This document shows, piece after piece, positions 1 to 6,709 of a DNA stretch of 17,746 nt. The DNA lies in assembly GCA_016295245.1 (NCBI GenBank), contig JAEDLO010000028.1, positions 1 to 17,746 of the forward strand, given 5' to 3'. Each line of letters starts with the position of its first letter. The first letter of the stretch is position 1. Position numbers and translations under genes: made by a program. The stretch comes from Bacteroidales bacterium. GTDB taxonomy: Bacteria; Bacteroidota; Bacteroidia; Bacteroidales; UBA932. Under the pieces are notes generated by a model, which was not told the DNA's origin, did not search any database, and worked only from the letters and a program-made list of their open reading frames with translations.

Positions 1-1
1 T

Positions 2-916
2 TCCGTACCAGTTCGCAACCTGGTCCTTCCAGTACTGCTGCCACTTGCTGAGGGTGTATTTCTCGAGGAACTTGTGGGCGGCGATGATGAGCATAGGGGC
101 TGCGGCCTCGAAGCCTACGCGTCCCTTGATGCCGATGATGGTGTCACCCACGTGCATATCGCGGCCGATGCCGTATGCGGCTCCGATTTCCTCGACTGCG
201 AGGATGGCCTCAATCTTGTCGTCATACTCCTTGCCGTTCACGCTGCACAGTTCGCCCTTCTTGAAGCCGAGGCTGAGAATTTCGCTGCCATGCCTGCTCA
301 GCTGCTTGAGGTAGGCGCTCTCCGGCAGGCCCTGGGTGGAGTCAAGGATTTCGCCTCCGCAGATTGAGGTGCCCCAGATTCCCACATTGTAGGAGTACTT
401 GAGTTTGGTGAAGTCGGCGAAGTAGCCGTGAGCGTTGAGGTAATCGACTTCCTCTTTGCGGGAGAGGTTGCCGTCGCGGGTGAGGGTGATGATTTCGATG
501 TCAGGACACATCACCAGGAAGGTCATATCAAAGCGCACCTGGTCGTTGCCGGCGCCGGTGGAGCCGTGGGCGATGGCATCTGCTCCAATCTCATTGGCGT
601 AGCGTGCGATGGCCATACCCTGGAAGATGCGTTCCGAAGACACGCTCACCGGGTAGGTGCCGTTGCGCAGCACATTGCCCCAGACCATATATTTCAGACT
701 CTTGTCATAGTATTCCTTGGTCACGTCGAGGGTGACATACTTCACTGCGCCGAGTTTGTAGGCGTTGCGCTCGTTGGCTTCGAGCTGTTCCTTGCTGAAT
801 CCGCCAGTGTTGGCACAGGCGGCATATACCTCATATCCTTTTTCCTTTGCAAGATACATCACGGTGTAGGATGTATCCAGACCGCCGCTGAATGCGACTA
901 CTACTTTCTTTGCCAT
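2..916 (-). CDS. argG: Argininosuccinate synthase, N-terminal 305 codons (cut by window edge)
   Basis: ATP-dependent ligase joining citrulline and aspartate into argininosuccinate, the penultimate step of arginine synthesis, in the cytoplasm. The frame is open from ATG at 914-916 to the window edge, giving 305 residues. The family has roughly 400, so about a quarter of the C-terminus is missing. Seen: the N-terminal PP-loop VVVAFSGGLDTS (residues 5-16), which binds ATP pyrophosphate, and the substrate-binding segment HGSTGAGND (117-125). It begins 21 nt after the ArgR-GNAT fusion stop, in the same direction and without an obvious promoter or terminator between them, so it is most likely co-transcribed and under the same ArgR box. 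No alternative start is needed, because the PP-loop begins right after MAKK. Identification is secure from the motifs; the C-terminus cannot be judged. Confidence 0.95.
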   Translation of the reverse strand, partial: MAKKVVVAFSGGLDTSYTVMYLAKEKGYEVYAACANTGGFSKEQLEANERNAYKLGAVKYVTLDVTKEYYDKSLKYMVWGNVLRNGTYPVSVSSERIFQGMAIARYANEIGADAIAHGSTGAGNDQVRFDMTFLVMCPDIEIITLTRDGNLSRKEEVDYLNAHGYFADFTKLKYSYNVGIWGTSICGGEILDSTQGLPESAYLKQLSRHGSEILSLGFKKGELCSVNGKEYDDKIEAILAVEEIGAAYGIGRDMHVGDTIIGIKGRVGFEAAAPMLIIAAHKFLEKYTLSKWQQYWKDQVANWYG

Positions 917-937
917 ATATGTGTTTCTTTTATTTTT

Positions 938-1927
938 TTATTCTCCCGGGTGTTGGATCTGGATGTGCTCAGAAGGGTCGTATAGCAGACCGGTGCAGAT
1001 ACACATCTTGTAATCGTGGCTCTTGAGGATGTCGAAATGGCGGCAGCCCTCGCAGCCCTTCCAGAATTCCGGGTCTGTAGTGAGCTCACTGTAAGGTACC
1101 GGCCTGAAGCCGAACTCGTAGTTCATCTTCATCACTGCCGCACCGGTCGTGATTGAGAAAATCTTGGCCTGAGGGAAGAGCCTTCGGCTAAGCAGGAAGG
1201 TCTGCTCCTTGATGCGGCGGGCGATGCCCATACCCCTGTATTTGTGGGCTACAATCAGGCCGGAGGTCGCGACGAAGCTTTTGCCGCCCCAGCTCTCGAT
1301 GTAGGAGAAGCCGGCGAAGTCGCCGTCGGCGCTCAGTGCTATCACGGCCTTGCCGGCGAGAATCTTCTCGCTCACGTATTCAGGCGTGCGGTTTGCTATG
1401 CCGGTCTTGCGCTCCTGACTGGAGATGAAGATCTCCTTGCAGATCGCGTCGGCGTATTTGATGTCGTCTCTGTTGGCGACCCTTACAATGATCTCCGAAA
1501 TGTTGAAGATAGCCTTGATGGAGTTCTCGATAAGCTCGGTGTCAGCATCTTCTCTAAGGAGCAGAAGGATGGTGTCATCGCCTGCGATTGTGCCCATCAC
1601 TCCTTCAATTTGCGCGCTGTCCACCACCGATGCGATGGCGGAAGCGAAACCGGGCTTGGAGTGCAGCACGCAGAGCTGGCCCGAGATGTCGATTTTTTCT
1701 ATATTCATTGAGTTATATGATACGGCACGGGACGGCATCTTGTAATAGAAGCCGTCCGCGTCAGGCACCTTTATGGCGCCAAGTTCCTTGATGTCACGGG
1801 AGAGGGTGGCCTGGGTCACGCTGTGTCCTTTTTCGCCAAGGGCGTCGGCCAGTTCTTCCTGGGTGTGGATGCGGCGGGAGTTGATTATACTCGTGATTGC
1901 CGCCTGTCTGTTGTCTTTAATATTCAT
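938..1927 (-). CDS. argR: Fusion of ArgR arginine repressor and GNAT acyltransferase (putative acylglutamate synthase)
   Basis: A 329-residue protein with two parts. Residues 1-142 are a full ArgR: a winged helix-turn-helix with TLSRDIKELG (41-50) for DNA binding, and the oligomerisation/arginine-binding domain with GTIAGDDTI (112-120), the family's effector-site signature. Residues 145-329 are a GNAT domain with the acyl-CoA loop YRGMGIARRI (230-239) and a C-terminal set of four cysteines (292, 295, 309, 311). In Bacteroides, as I recall, ArgR and a similar GNAT are separate neighbouring genes beside argG, and the GNAT is a candidate for the first pathway step (N-acetyl- or N-succinylglutamate). 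Here the join at 140-150 has no stop and no internal ATG, so one polypeptide is made. It is transcribed toward argG from a promoter carrying an ArgR box, so autorepression by arginine is likely. The enzymatic assignment is inference; the domain calls are firm. Confidence 0.88.
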   Translation of the reverse strand: MNIKDNRQAAITSIINSRRIHTQEELADALGEKGHSVTQATLSRDIKELGAIKVPDADGFYYKMPSRAVSYNSMNIEKIDISGQLCVLHSKPGFASAIASVVDSAQIEGVMGTIAGDDTILLLLREDADTELIENSIKAIFNISEIIVRVANRDDIKYADAICKEIFISSQERKTGIANRTPEYVSEKILAGKAVIALSADGDFAGFSYIESWGGKSFVATSGLIVAHKYRGMGIARRIKEQTFLLSRRLFPQAKIFSITTGAAVMKMNYEFGFRPVPYSELTTDPEFWKGCEGCRHFDILKSHDYKMCICTGLLYDPSEHIQIQHPGE

Positions 1928-1945
1928 TGTATTCTAAGCGATATG

Positions 1946-1976
1946 CAAAGATATGAATAAATATTCACAAGGCAAA
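1946..1976 (-). promoter_or_regulatory. Promoter of the argR-GNAT / argG unit
   Basis: On the minus strand TTTG (1973-1976) and TATCTTTG (1946-1953) match the Bacteroidetes -33 and -7 elements with a 19-nt spacer, the expected distance. The start codon at 1925-1927 lies 18 nt further on. The -33 element begins only 2 nt after the hisIE stop codon, and I see no terminator between them, so the arg genes may also receive read-through from the his operon. Confidence 0.75.
1951..1970. promoter_or_regulatory. ArgR operator (ARG box)
   Basis: The core TGAAT-AAAT-ATTCA (1954-1967) is a perfect inverted repeat matching the classic ARG box pattern (TGAAT, four A/T bases, ATTCA), with flanking TA and CA also in agreement. 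It fills the spacer between the -33 and -7 elements and touches the -7 box, so bound ArgR would block RNA polymerase. The gene it controls encodes ArgR itself, indicating autoregulation plus repression of argG. Confidence 0.85.
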
Positions 1977-1978
1977 AA

Positions 1979-2578
1979 TTATCTGTGTCTCAGCGCAAGT
2001 TCCTTCTCGATTTCTTCTATGCTCACGCCCATCTGCTCCAGCAGCACGAGGTAGTGGTAGATAAGGTCACAGGCCTCGTAGATGAAACGGTCCCTGTTGC
2101 CGTCCACGGCTTCTATGATGGATTCGCTGGCCTCTTCTCCGACTTTTTTGGAGATGGCCTTGACTCCCTTGATGAAGAGTTTGGTGGTGTAGGATCCCTC
2201 GGGCATATTCTCGTGCCTGCCTTTCACAAGGGCGGCGAGTTCCCTTATGAAGCCTTCAGAGTCTTCGGTATCGAAGCAGCTGAGGGTGCCGCGGTGGCAG
2301 GTTGGGCCGTCGGGGATTGCCCTTATCAGGAGGGTGTCGGAGTCGCAGTCCTTGTACATTTTGACGACATTGAGAAAGTTTCCGCTTGTCTCACCCTTGG
2401 TCCAGAGAGTCTGGCGTGTCCTCGACCAGAAGCATACGTGTCCTTCGCTGCAGGTCTTATCGAAAGCTTCCTTGTTCATATAGCCCATCATCAGGACTTT
2501 GAGCGTGCGGTCGTCCTGGATGATGACAGGAAGCAGGCCGTCGCCGGTCTTGGAGAGGTCGAAATCGTTGAATGTCAT
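1979..2578 (-). CDS. hisIE: Bifunctional phosphoribosyl-AMP cyclohydrolase / phosphoribosyl-ATP pyrophosphatase
   Basis: Catalyses histidine steps 2 and 3: hydrolysis of phosphoribosyl-ATP to phosphoribosyl-AMP, then opening of the purine ring. 199 residues, the normal size for the fused enzyme. HisI domain 1-105: FWSRTRQTLWTKGETSGN (50-67), the metal-binding DCDSD (77-81) and GPTCHRG (91-97). HisE domain from about 108 to 199, with the catalytic helix GEEASE (147-152) and D171 in the second metal-binding helix. The frame extends 34 codons upstream, but that extension lies inside hisF and resembles nothing. The ATG at 2576-2578 overlaps the hisF stop as ATGA and puts the HisI domain right at the N-terminus, so I chose it. 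Last gene of the his operon; the stop abuts the next promoter. Confidence 0.95.
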   Translation of the reverse strand: MTFNDFDLSKTGDGLLPVIIQDDRTLKVLMMGYMNKEAFDKTCSEGHVCFWSRTRQTLWTKGETSGNFLNVVKMYKDCDSDTLLIRAIPDGPTCHRGTLSCFDTEDSEGFIRELAALVKGRHENMPEGSYTTKLFIKGVKAISKKVGEEASESIIEAVDGNRDRFIYEACDLIYHYLVLLEQMGVSIEEIEKELALRHR

Positions 2579-3330
2579 AATCTTACATTGATATTTGAAG
2601 CTGCCAGAGCTTTCTTGAGCTCCGGGATAGGTATCTGATTGTAGTGGAAGATGCTGGCTGCCAGGGCGGCATCGGCGCAACCTTCGTCCAGCACGCGGCG
2701 GATGTCTTCGATGCTGCCCGCTCCGCCGGAGGCGATGACGGGGATGTCGAGCATCGAGTGCAACTTGCGGTAAACCTCATCGGCGTAGCCCGCCTTGGTG
2801 CCGTCGTGGTCCATTGAGGTGAAGAGGATTTCACCGGCACCCCTATCGGCGGCCTCGCGCGCCCAGCTGAAGAGTTCGAGTTCTGTCAGCTTCTTTCCGC
2901 CGTGGGTGGTGCATAGCCAGCGCCCGTCAATCTGCTTGGCGTCGATGGCGACCACCACGAACTGGCTGCCGTACTTGCCGGCGATGCGGCTGATGAGCGA
3001 GGGGGCTGCGATGGCGGAGCTGTTGATGGAGATCTTGTCGGCACCGGCGTCCAGCAGGCGCGACGCGTCATCAAGGCAGCAGATGCCGCCTCCGACGGTG
3101 AAGGGGATGTTGATGCCGCGGGCGATTTTGCCGACCAGTTCGGCGAAGGTCCTGCGTCCTTCGAAGCTGGCGCTGATGTCCAGATAGACCAGTTCGTCCG
3201 CGCCCTGGGCGGAGTAGCGTACGCCCATCTCGACGGCGTCGCCGACCTCCTTCAGGCCTTCGAAGTTGATGCCCTTGACCACTGCTCCGTCCTTGACGTC
3301 AAGGCAGGGAATTATGCGCTTTGCGACCAT
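2575..3330 (-). CDS. hisF: Imidazole glycerol phosphate synthase, cyclase subunit
   Basis: Cyclase half of the HisF-HisH complex. It takes ammonia channelled from HisH and converts PRFAR into imidazole-glycerol phosphate and AICAR, linking histidine to purine synthesis. 251 residues, typical length. A (beta/alpha)8 barrel, with the N-terminal signature AKRIIPCLDVKDG (3-15) and the two catalytic aspartates D11 and D130 (VVVAID). Phosphate-binding glycines are visible at VGGG (79-82) and SGGAG (201-205). The start ATG lies inside the 3' end of hisA (19-nt overlap in another frame), and the stop forms ATGA with hisIE, so its translation is probably coupled on both sides. hisH lies two genes upstream in the same operon, which supplies the partner subunit. 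Confidence 0.97.
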   Translation of the reverse strand: MVAKRIIPCLDVKDGAVVKGINFEGLKEVGDAVEMGVRYSAQGADELVYLDISASFEGRRTFAELVGKIARGINIPFTVGGGICCLDDASRLLDAGADKISINSSAIAAPSLISRIAGKYGSQFVVVAIDAKQIDGRWLCTTHGGKKLTELELFSWAREAADRGAGEILFTSMDHDGTKAGYADEVYRKLHSMLDIPVIASGGAGSIEDIRRVLDEGCADAALAASIFHYNQIPIPELKKALAASNINVRL

Positions 3331-4037
3331 TTCTCTATGTCTTTAAGGGAGATTTTCTTTTCGTAGATTGCTTTGCCGACGATGACCTTGCGCAGACCGA
3401 GCGCGTTGAGCCTTTCGATGTCAGCCATTGAGCTGATGCCGCCGCTGACGGTGAAACTGTTTGCCGGGTAGCGCTCCTGGAGGGCGGTATACAGGGAGTC
3501 TGACGGTCCCTGGAGCATACCGTCGCGGCTGATGTCGGTGACGATGACCTCCTCCAGACCGAAGGGGGCGAATCTCTCCACCATATCTTCAACCCTCAGG
3601 GGAGTGTCTTCCTGCCATCCGCTGACGGATACCTTGCCCTCGCGGATGTCGGCGCCCAGAATCATCGCCTTGCCGTAGCGCTTGAGCCAGAGTTCGAAGA
3701 GTTCGGGCTTGAGGGCGGCAACGCTGCCGACTATGGCCTTGGTGCCGCCGGCGTTGAAGGCGTCGCGAAGGGCTCTGTCGTCCTTGATGCCGCCGCCCCA
3801 TTCAATCTCGCAGTTTACCCTGGAGGCAATCTTTTCCAGGCTGCGAAGGTTCTGGGGGCGGGAGAGCTTCGCTCCATCCAGGTCCACGATGTGGATGCGT
3901 CTTACGCCGCAGTCGGCGTAGCTCAGGGCTACGTCTTCGGGAGCGCCGTCATATACGGTCTTGAGGGAGTAGTCGCCCTTGGTCAGGCGTACGCAACGCC
4001 CGTCGATGATGTCAATAGCGGGGATGATCTGTATCAT
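3312..4037 (-). CDS. hisA: ProFAR isomerase (phosphoribosylformimino-AICAR-P isomerase)
   Basis: Amadori isomerase that opens the ribose of ProFAR to give PRFAR, the substrate of HisF-HisH. 241 residues, typical. A (beta/alpha)8 barrel paralogous to HisF, with its twofold repeat: D9 in IIPAIDIIDG (4-13) and D130 in GADIREG (128-134) as the catalytic aspartate pair. Phosphate-binding glycines lie at WGGGI (80-84) and SGGIS (198-202). The start overlaps the hisH stop by ATGA, and the 3' end overlaps hisF by 19 nt. That this is HisA rather than a second HisF is shown by the IDIIDG motif in place of LDVKDG and by its position between hisH and hisF. Confidence 0.96.
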   Translation of the reverse strand: MIQIIPAIDIIDGRCVRLTKGDYSLKTVYDGAPEDVALSYADCGVRRIHIVDLDGAKLSRPQNLRSLEKIASRVNCEIEWGGGIKDDRALRDAFNAGGTKAIVGSVAALKPELFELWLKRYGKAMILGADIREGKVSVSGWQEDTPLRVEDMVERFAPFGLEEVIVTDISRDGMLQGPSDSLYTALQERYPANSFTVSGGISSMADIERLNALGLRKVIVGKAIYEKKISLKDIEKWSQSA

Positions 4038-4621
4038 AGAGACAGGAAGTTTTTTAGAATCTGCTCGCCCACTTCACCGCTTTTTTCGGGATGGAACTGG
4101 GTTCCGTAGAAGTTTTCGTATTTAAGGGCCGCGCTGAACAGGCGCTGTCCGTGGCGGCAGGTTGCGATTGTGTCGGGACAGAGGTCGGGACAGTAGGAGT
4201 GGACGAAGTACACGTGGCAGCCTCCCTTCAGCCCGCGCAGGAGCTTGCTGTCGAGATTGCCTATCGCGTTCCAGCCCATATGGGGCACCTTTGCCTCGGG
4301 GCTGCTCTCAAAGCGCCTGACGTGGCTGTCGAAGATGCCGAGAGCCTCGGTAGGACCTTCCTCGGAGTCGCGACACATAAGCTGCAGGCCGACGCAGATG
4401 CCGAGCACCGGCTTGCGCAGCCCCTTGATAAGCTCGCAGAGTCCCTTCTGCCTGAGGCTTTCCATAGCGAAGGCGGCATTGCCTACGCCCGGCAGGATGA
4501 CCCTGTCGGCGGCGAGGATTTCCTCCGGCTTGTCGGTAAGGATGTAGTCGGCGCCGAGCCGCTCGAGGGCGTTGCACACAGAGCGGATGTTGCCTGCGTC
4601 ATAGTCGATGATTGCTGTCAT
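4034..4621 (-). CDS. hisH: Imidazole glycerol phosphate synthase, glutamine amidotransferase subunit
   Basis: Class I glutamine amidotransferase that hydrolyses glutamine and passes ammonia through a tunnel to HisF. 195 residues, typical. Catalytic triad visible: nucleophile C76 in LGICVGLQL (73-81), plus H177 and E179 in QFHPEKSG (175-182). The oxyanion region PGVGN (44-48) is also intact. The N-terminus IIDYDAGNIRSV (4-15) is the family's usual opening. It overlaps hisB upstream and hisA downstream by ATGA. Stoichiometric production with HisF is expected from the shared transcript. Confidence 0.97.
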   Translation of the reverse strand: MTAIIDYDAGNIRSVCNALERLGADYILTDKPEEILAADRVILPGVGNAAFAMESLRQKGLCELIKGLRKPVLGICVGLQLMCRDSEEGPTEALGIFDSHVRRFESSPEAKVPHMGWNAIGNLDSKLLRGLKGGCHVYFVHSYCPDLCPDTIATCRHGQRLFSAALKYENFYGTQFHPEKSGEVGEQILKNFLSL

Positions 4622-5676
4622 AGGAGTCCTTTGCTTGAAGGTAGGTCATAACTGAAGACATTGCGCGCCGCGGCCTGGCGAATCGTGCGGGAGAAGGCCT
4701 TGAACACGCCTTCGATGAGGTGGTGGTTGTTTTCGCCGCGGGCCTGGATGTAGAGGTTGCACCTGAGCGAATCGCAGAGCGACTTGAAGAAGTGCTTGAA
4801 CATCTCGGTCGGCACGTCGCCCACCATCTCGCGGGTGAAGACTACATCCCAGACAAGTTCGCTGCGCCCGCCGAAGTCCAGCAGTACGATGGCGCGGCTC
4901 TCGTCCATAGGCAGGGCGAAGCCGTAGCGGTTGATGCCCCGTTTGTCGCCGAGGGCGAGGCGTATGGCCTCTCCGAGCGCGATGCCAACGTCTTCCATCG
5001 TGTGGTGTTCGTCCACTTCGAGGTCGCCCTTGCAGCTCAGCTCAAGGCTCAGTCCGCCGTGGTGGATGAGCTGGTTGAGCATATGGTCGAAGAATTTCAG
5101 GCCGCTGTCCACAGAGGACTCGCCCTTGCCGTCGAGATCGACCCTGATGCGTATGTCGGTTTCTGCAGTCTTGCGCTCTACGGTGGCGCTGCGCTCAGTG
5201 GCGCGTATTGTGCGGACTATCTCGTCCCAGCTGAGCTGTCCAATCTTAAGGCCCTTGGCTCCAAGGTTCCGTGCAAGTTCCATATCCGAGTCGCGGTCGC
5301 CGATGACATAGCTTCCCGACAGGTCGTAGCTTCCGTCAAGATATTTTGTGAACATCCCGGTGCCGGGCTTGCGGCAAGGGGAATTGTCCTCAGGGAAGTG
5401 GCGGTCGATGAGTATGTCGTCGAAGACCACGCCCTCGCCCTCAAGTGTGCGGAGCATAAAGTTCTGGGCCGGATAGAAATCTTCTTCCGGGAAGGCTGCA
5501 GTGCCAAGACCGTCCTGGTTTGTAACCATCACAAGTTCGAAGCCCAGGCCGGTGAGGGCCTTGAGAGCGGAGATGGCTCCCGGTACGAAGGAGAGTTTTT
5601 CAAGCGAGTCAACCTGCTCGTCCTCAGGCTCCGCGATGATGGTTCCGTCTCTGTCAACGAATATCGCTCTTGTCAT
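4618..5676 (-). CDS. hisB: Bifunctional histidinol-phosphatase / imidazoleglycerol-phosphate dehydratase
   Basis: Two-step enzyme: the C-terminal domain dehydrates imidazole-glycerol phosphate (step 7) and the N-terminal domain dephosphorylates histidinol phosphate (step 9). 352 residues, as for E. coli HisB. HAD phosphatase about 1-160: DRDGT (8-12, nucleophile D8 and acid D10), VTNQDG (51-56), CRKP (101-104) and GDRDSD (126-131). Dehydratase about 165-352: FDHML (196-200), the Mn-binding DEHHTMEDVG (222-231) and NNHHLIE (316-322). The zinc-site loop of the E. coli phosphatase (C-x-H...C-x-C) is here D-R-H...S-P-C, keeping only one His and one Cys. Start lies within the 3' end of hisC (23-nt overlap). 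Confidence 0.96.
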   Translation of the reverse strand: MTRAIFVDRDGTIIAEPEDEQVDSLEKLSFVPGAISALKALTGLGFELVMVTNQDGLGTAAFPEEDFYPAQNFMLRTLEGEGVVFDDILIDRHFPEDNSPCRKPGTGMFTKYLDGSYDLSGSYVIGDRDSDMELARNLGAKGLKIGQLSWDEIVRTIRATERSATVERKTAETDIRIRVDLDGKGESSVDSGLKFFDHMLNQLIHHGGLSLELSCKGDLEVDEHHTMEDVGIALGEAIRLALGDKRGINRYGFALPMDESRAIVLLDFGGRSELVWDVVFTREMVGDVPTEMFKHFFKSLCDSLRCNLYIQARGENNHHLIEGVFKAFSRTIRQAAARNVFSYDLPSSKGLL

Positions 5677-6709
5677 ATTCCATCAGGTATTCTAGGGTTT
5701 TAATGTTTTCTTTCTGGGTGCCGACCGTGATGCGCAGACAGTTCCGGCATCCCGGCACGTGGCTGCGGTTGCGGACGATGATGCCCTTGCTGATGAGGTA
5801 GTCATATACCTTGTCGGCGTCATAGAACTTGACCAGCAGGAAGTTGGCCTCCGAAGGATAGATTTTCTCCACTATATCCAGACGACTCAGGAAACGGGCC
5901 ATCGTGCCTCTTTGCGAGATGGTGTGGGCCGTGTTGACGGTAATAGGCTTGAGTATGGCCGCCGATACCAGGTCCTGGGTGGACTTGTTGATGTTGTAAG
6001 GGTACTTGACCTTTGAGAAATATGCGATGATGTCTTTCTGGGCGAAAGCCATACCGAGTCTCAGGGCGGCAAGTCCGTAGGCCTTGGAGAAGGTCTGGAG
6101 GATGATGAGGTTGTCGTATTCGTAGATATATTTCCTGAGGCTTCCCTTGCTTGAGAAGTCGGCGTAAGCCTCGTCAAGGACTACAATGCCCTTGAAACTC
6201 TCTACGATTCTGAGTATGTCTTCGGTAGGGAAGGCATTGCCTGTAGGGTTGTTGGGGCTGCATAGGAAGATGACCTTGGTCTTGCGGTCGCAGGCTTTCA
6301 GCAGGGCTTCCACCGGCAGGTTGAAGTCCTCGTCAAGAGGGACCTCCCTGACTTCAACGTCATTGATGTGACCGCATACGGAATACATTCCGTAGGTCGG
6401 GCTGATGCTTACGACATTATCTTTGCCAGGGGTGCAGAACACTCTGTATATCAGGTCAATGGCCTCGTCGGAGCCGTTGCCCAGGAAGATATTCTCGGGG
6501 TTTATTCCCTTGATGACGCCGATTCTCTTCTTCAGCTCTTTCTGGTGAGGATCGGGATAGCGGTTGTAGCCGCCGTTGGCATAAGGACTTTCGTTGGCGT
6601 CAAGGAAGACGTTGACTTCGCCCCTTGCTTCGTCCCTGGCAGTTGAGTAGGGGCTCAGGTTGCGGATGTTTTCCCGCACAAGAGATTCGAGCTTGAATTG
6701 TTTGTTCAT
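5654..6709 (-). CDS. hisC: Histidinol-phosphate aminotransferase
   Basis: PLP-dependent class I/II aminotransferase making histidinol phosphate from imidazole-acetol phosphate and glutamate (step 8). 351 residues, typical. Seen: LDANESP (36-42) near the substrate entrance, NGSDEAID (78-85), SPNNPTGN (151-158) and VLDEAYADF (177-185) for the PLP ring, and FSKAYGLAALRLG (207-219) with Schiff-base K209 and the phosphate-binding R217. Its start overlaps hisD by ATGA and its end overlaps hisB by 23 nt. Its place between hisD and hisB supports HisC over the related tyrosine/aromatic aminotransferases. Confidence 0.95.
   Translation of the reverse strand: MNKQFKLESLVRENIRNLSPYSTARDEARGEVNVFLDANESPYANGGYNRYPDPHQKELKKRIGVIKGINPENIFLGNGSDEAIDLIYRVFCTPGKDNVVSISPTYGMYSVCGHINDVEVREVPLDEDFNLPVEALLKACDRKTKVIFLCSPNNPTGNAFPTEDILRIVESFKGIVVLDEAYADFSSKGSLRKYIYEYDNLIILQTFSKAYGLAALRLGMAFAQKDIIAYFSKVKYPYNINKSTQDLVSAAILKPITVNTAHTISQRGTMARFLSRLDIVEKIYPSEANFLLVKFYDADKVYDYLISKGIIVRNRSHVPGCRNCLRITVGTQKENIKTLEYLMEYDKSDIR

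Noticed and set aside
1906..1930. Second ARG box near the argR start codon (ATTCA at 1922-1926)
   Set aside because: Only one half-site; the partner TGAAT at the right distance is absent.
2579..2680. 34-codon N-terminal extension of hisIE
   Set aside because: It is the alternative frame of the hisF 3' end; the HisI domain begins at the ATG that overlaps the hisF stop.
4720..5703. 327-codon plus-strand frame opposite hisB
   Set aside because: Antisense shadow of hisB, whose two domains are complete with all motifs.
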